64,000 nucleotides of DNA from CAWDLX01 sp046728155. GTDB taxonomy: Bacteria; Actinomycetota; Actinomycetes; Mycobacteriales; Micromonosporaceae. This document shows, in pieces, positions 62,369-64,000 of this stretch. The translations under genes were made by a program, and so were the position numbers. How positions within the stretch are numbered: the stretch's first letter is position 1; each line of letters starts with the position of its first letter. Under the pieces are notes generated by a model, which did not search any database, was not told where the DNA came from, and saw nothing but the letters and a program-made list of their open reading frames with translations. The DNA lies in assembly GCA_046728155.1 (NCBI GenBank), contig JBKPDY010000016.1:43898-107897 (forward strand). The letters are read 5' to 3'.

Positions 62369-64000
62369 TTGCACTACAGGCTGGCACGACGGGTCCGACA
62401 CGGTTCGCGGTGGCGGATCCGGTGGGTCGTGCGGGCAGCGACGGCGGCCACGATCGCCTTCGGTGTCGTCGCCGGCGCGGTACACCCCGCCGCGGCCGCG
62501 ACGCCCCGGACCGCGCCGCCCAAATCCGTACCGGGCGGCCCGAGCGCCGGCTCGACGCCGGCCGCGGACAGCCCGCTCGTCTTCCCCAGCCCGCCCGAAC
62601 CGGTGCCGCCGTTGCCCACCGATGTCGTCGGACCGCTGACGGCCCGGATCTTCAGCGAATCCGCGGATACCGAACGCCTGGGTGAACAGCTGAAGACCCT
62701 CTATGATCAGGTCGACGCTGCGACCGCGATCACGGACGCCGCCCGCGCGACGTGGCAGGAGGCGGCCGACCGGCTGGCATCGGTACGGGCGCAGGCCTCA
62801 TCCGTGGTAACGCAGGCCTACCAGCAGGCGGACGCGCTCGGTCCGTTCGACGACTACGCGGACCAGATCCAGCAGTTCGGCCTCGTCGCCCCGGCGCTGC
62901 AGTCCCAAGTGGACGGTGCCAGGCGACCGTCCGGACGCGACGCCCTGATGCGCGAACTGCGTGCCGCCGAGGCCGCCGAGCCGGTGGCTCGAGCCCCCTA
63001 CGATGCCGCGAACGCGGCGCTGACCGAGTTGACCGCCCGGCGCGATCTGGCGGCGCAGCAGTTCCACCAGCACCAGGCGGCGCTCAAGACCCTGCAGGCG
63101 CGCAACGCCGACGCGCTCGCCGCCGCGCAGACTTCCCGGGACACGTTCGAGGCGAGCCTCAACGCGTTGCGCGGCCTGTCGATCAGCGTCGATGGGGCAA
63201 CCGCCGGTCCCGACGCGATCCGGGCGGTCAACTTCGCGCTCGCTCAGATCGGCAAGCCGTACGAGTGGGCGGCGGAGGGACCGAACAGCTACGACTGCTC
63301 CGGCCTGGTTCTCGCCGCCTACAGCTCGGTCGGGATCAACATGCCGCGGGTGGCGGCCGACCAGTACTGGGCCGGCGCGCCGGTACTGGTGAGCCAGCTC
63401 CTCCCCGGCGATCTGCTCTTCTTCAGCACGGACCAGTCGGACTGGCGCCAGATCCACCACGTCGCGATCTACATCGGCGACGGGAAGATGGTCGAGGCGC
63501 CGACCGTCGGCGAGCGGGTCAGGATTTCGCCGATCTGGTGGAGCGAATTCTTCGGGGCCACCCGGATGGTGCCCGCGGTCACCGGTCCGATGCGGCCGAC
63601 CCCCACGCCGTCCCCCACATCGACGCCGAGTCCCACGCCGACGCCGACCCCCACCCCGACGCCGACTCCCGGGCCGACTCCGACTCCCACGCCGACGCCT
63701 ACTCCGACGCCCACACCGACCCCCACTCCGACGCCGACCCCGACACCCACTCCCGGAATGATGACCATCGAGATCCGGGGGATGCTCGGATCGAACTCGT
63801 ACTCCCCGAACCCGGCGTCCGTCCACGTGGGACAGCAGGTCGTGTGGCACAACGGCGACAGCATCGCGCACACGGCGACCGGCACCGGGTTCGACACGGG
63901 TATCCTCAGTGCCGGCGCGACGAGCAACCCCATCACGTTCTCGACCGCGGGGCAGATCAACTACGTCTGCAGCCTCCACGCGAACATGACGGGTACGCTC
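62369..64000 (+). CDS. Secreted NlpC/P60 hydrolase with C-terminal cupredoxin domain, partial at window end
   Basis: At least 544 aa; the frame is open at the edge. A basic signal peptide ending HPAAAA is followed by a Pro-rich stretch, an Ala/Gln-rich coiled coil (about 90-290), the NlpC/P60 domain with YDCSGLV (Cys310) and HHVAIYIGDG (His364), a Pro-Thr repeat linker (about 410-465) and a domain with SPNPASVHVGQQVVWHN, AHTATGTG (His501) and YVCSLHANM (Cys534, His537, Met540), a type 1 copper site. It should cut peptidoglycan peptides outside the cell. The TTG at 62369 follows GGGGAGAA; an ATG at 62300 is an alternative start. Confidence 0.8.
   Translation, partial: MHYRLARRVRHGSRWRIRWVVRAATAATIAFGVVAGAVHPAAAATPRTAPPKSVPGGPSAGSTPAADSPLVFPSPPEPVPPLPTDVVGPLTARIFSESADTERLGEQLKTLYDQVDAATAITDAARATWQEAADRLASVRAQASSVVTQAYQQADALGPFDDYADQIQQFGLVAPALQSQVDGARRPSGRDALMRELRAAEAAEPVARAPYDAANAALTELTARRDLAAQQFHQHQAALKTLQARNADALAAAQTSRDTFEASLNALRGLSISVDGATAGPDAIRAVNFALAQIGKPYEWAAEGPNSYDCSGLVLAAYSSVGINMPRVAADQYWAGAPVLVSQLLPGDLLFFSTDQSDWRQIHHVAIYIGDGKMVEAPTVGERVRISPIWWSEFFGATRMVPAVTGPMRPTPTPSPTSTPSPTPTPTPTPTPTPGPTPTPTPTPTPTPTPTPTPTPTPTPTPGMMTIEIRGMLGSNSYSPNPASVHVGQQVVWHNGDSIAHTATGTGFDTGILSAGATSNPITFSTAGQINYVCSLHANMTGTL
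63598..63755 (+). repeat. Pro-Thr hexamer repeat region in the NlpC/P60 gene
   Basis: A run of ACGCC(G/C)ACCCC-like hexamers encodes about 50 residues of alternating Pro and Thr. It is a flexible or glycosylated linker between hydrolase and cupredoxin domains, and is prone to length change by slippage. Confidence 0.85.

Noticed and set aside
62798..63979. Minus-strand open frame with a long Gly-Val repeat opposite the NlpC/P60 gene
   Set aside because: The Gly/Val run is the antisense reading of the Pro-Thr linker; the plus frame has signal peptide, catalytic and copper motifs.

Overview
This is a very GC-rich chromosomal window, about 70 % G+C by eye, with GTG and TTG starts, genes joined by ATGA or GTGA overlaps, and several starts that look leaderless. 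The gene set (Ssd/Tad pilus, ESX-type secretion, futalosine-pathway menaquinone genes, SigK/RskA-like and other ECF pairs, a HelD/HelR-like helicase, DUF4229) points to a filamentous actinobacterium. The repeat family described below and the overall content suggest Micromonosporales, but no rRNA or other taxonomic marker is present, so that is an inference. I saw no tRNA, rRNA, CRISPR array, prophage or complete insertion sequence.

Layout. 1-3.7 kb: minus-strand Tad/Flp pilus operon ssd-tadA-tadB-tadC-(TadE-like), divergent from a HAD phosphatase (4.5-5.3 kb). 6.1-10.0 kb: a degenerate Fic-like protein, acetyl-CoA synthetase and an alpha/beta hydrolase. 10.1-16.1 kb: a partial type VII secretion locus with a large SseB-like protein, a small overlapping gene, a mycosin protease, two WXG100 proteins and EccB. 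16.2-20.3 kb: a holin-like membrane protein, RarD-like transporter, IclR regulator and an ECF sigma/anti-sigma pair. 20.4-42.4 kb: a respiratory block read on the minus strand: mqnC-menG, a DUF559-type protein, a geranylgeranyl-reductase-family protein, nuoABCDEFGHIJKLMN (complex I) and a polyprenyl diphosphate synthase. It joins menaquinone synthesis (head group, methylation, side chain) with the main quinone-reducing complex. 42.4-44.2 kb: aldo/keto reductase and crotonase. 44.2-49.4 kb: rskA-sigK and paaABCDE (phenylacetyl-CoA epoxidase). 49.5-53.8 kb: a beta-lactamase-like protein without its catalytic residues, mqnA, an MFS transporter and an ArsR regulator. 53.9-57.2 kb: HelR-like helicase and a GT-C glycosyltransferase. 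57.2-60.2 kb: btuFCD-like cobalamin importer under a cobalamin riboswitch. 60.2-62.2 kb: two small membrane proteins and mqnE. 62.4-64.0 kb: an NlpC/P60 hydrolase fused to a cupredoxin domain, cut by the window edge.

The most striking pattern is a family of short repeats placed exactly at the stop/start overlaps between co-transcribed genes (acs, nuoC, nuoD, nuoF, nuoJ, nuoM, paaB, mqnA, downstream of iclR; a similar mini-ORF precedes paaE). Each copy carries a short open frame that usually begins on the ATGA/GTGA overlapping the upstream stop and ends on the ATGA/GTGA overlapping the downstream start, so the insertion preserves a chain of translational coupling. Several copies are flanked by short direct repeats resembling target-site duplications, some are tandem, and one now supplies the start of NuoF. 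This looks like a coupling-preserving mobile or relic element and is the main lead of this window.
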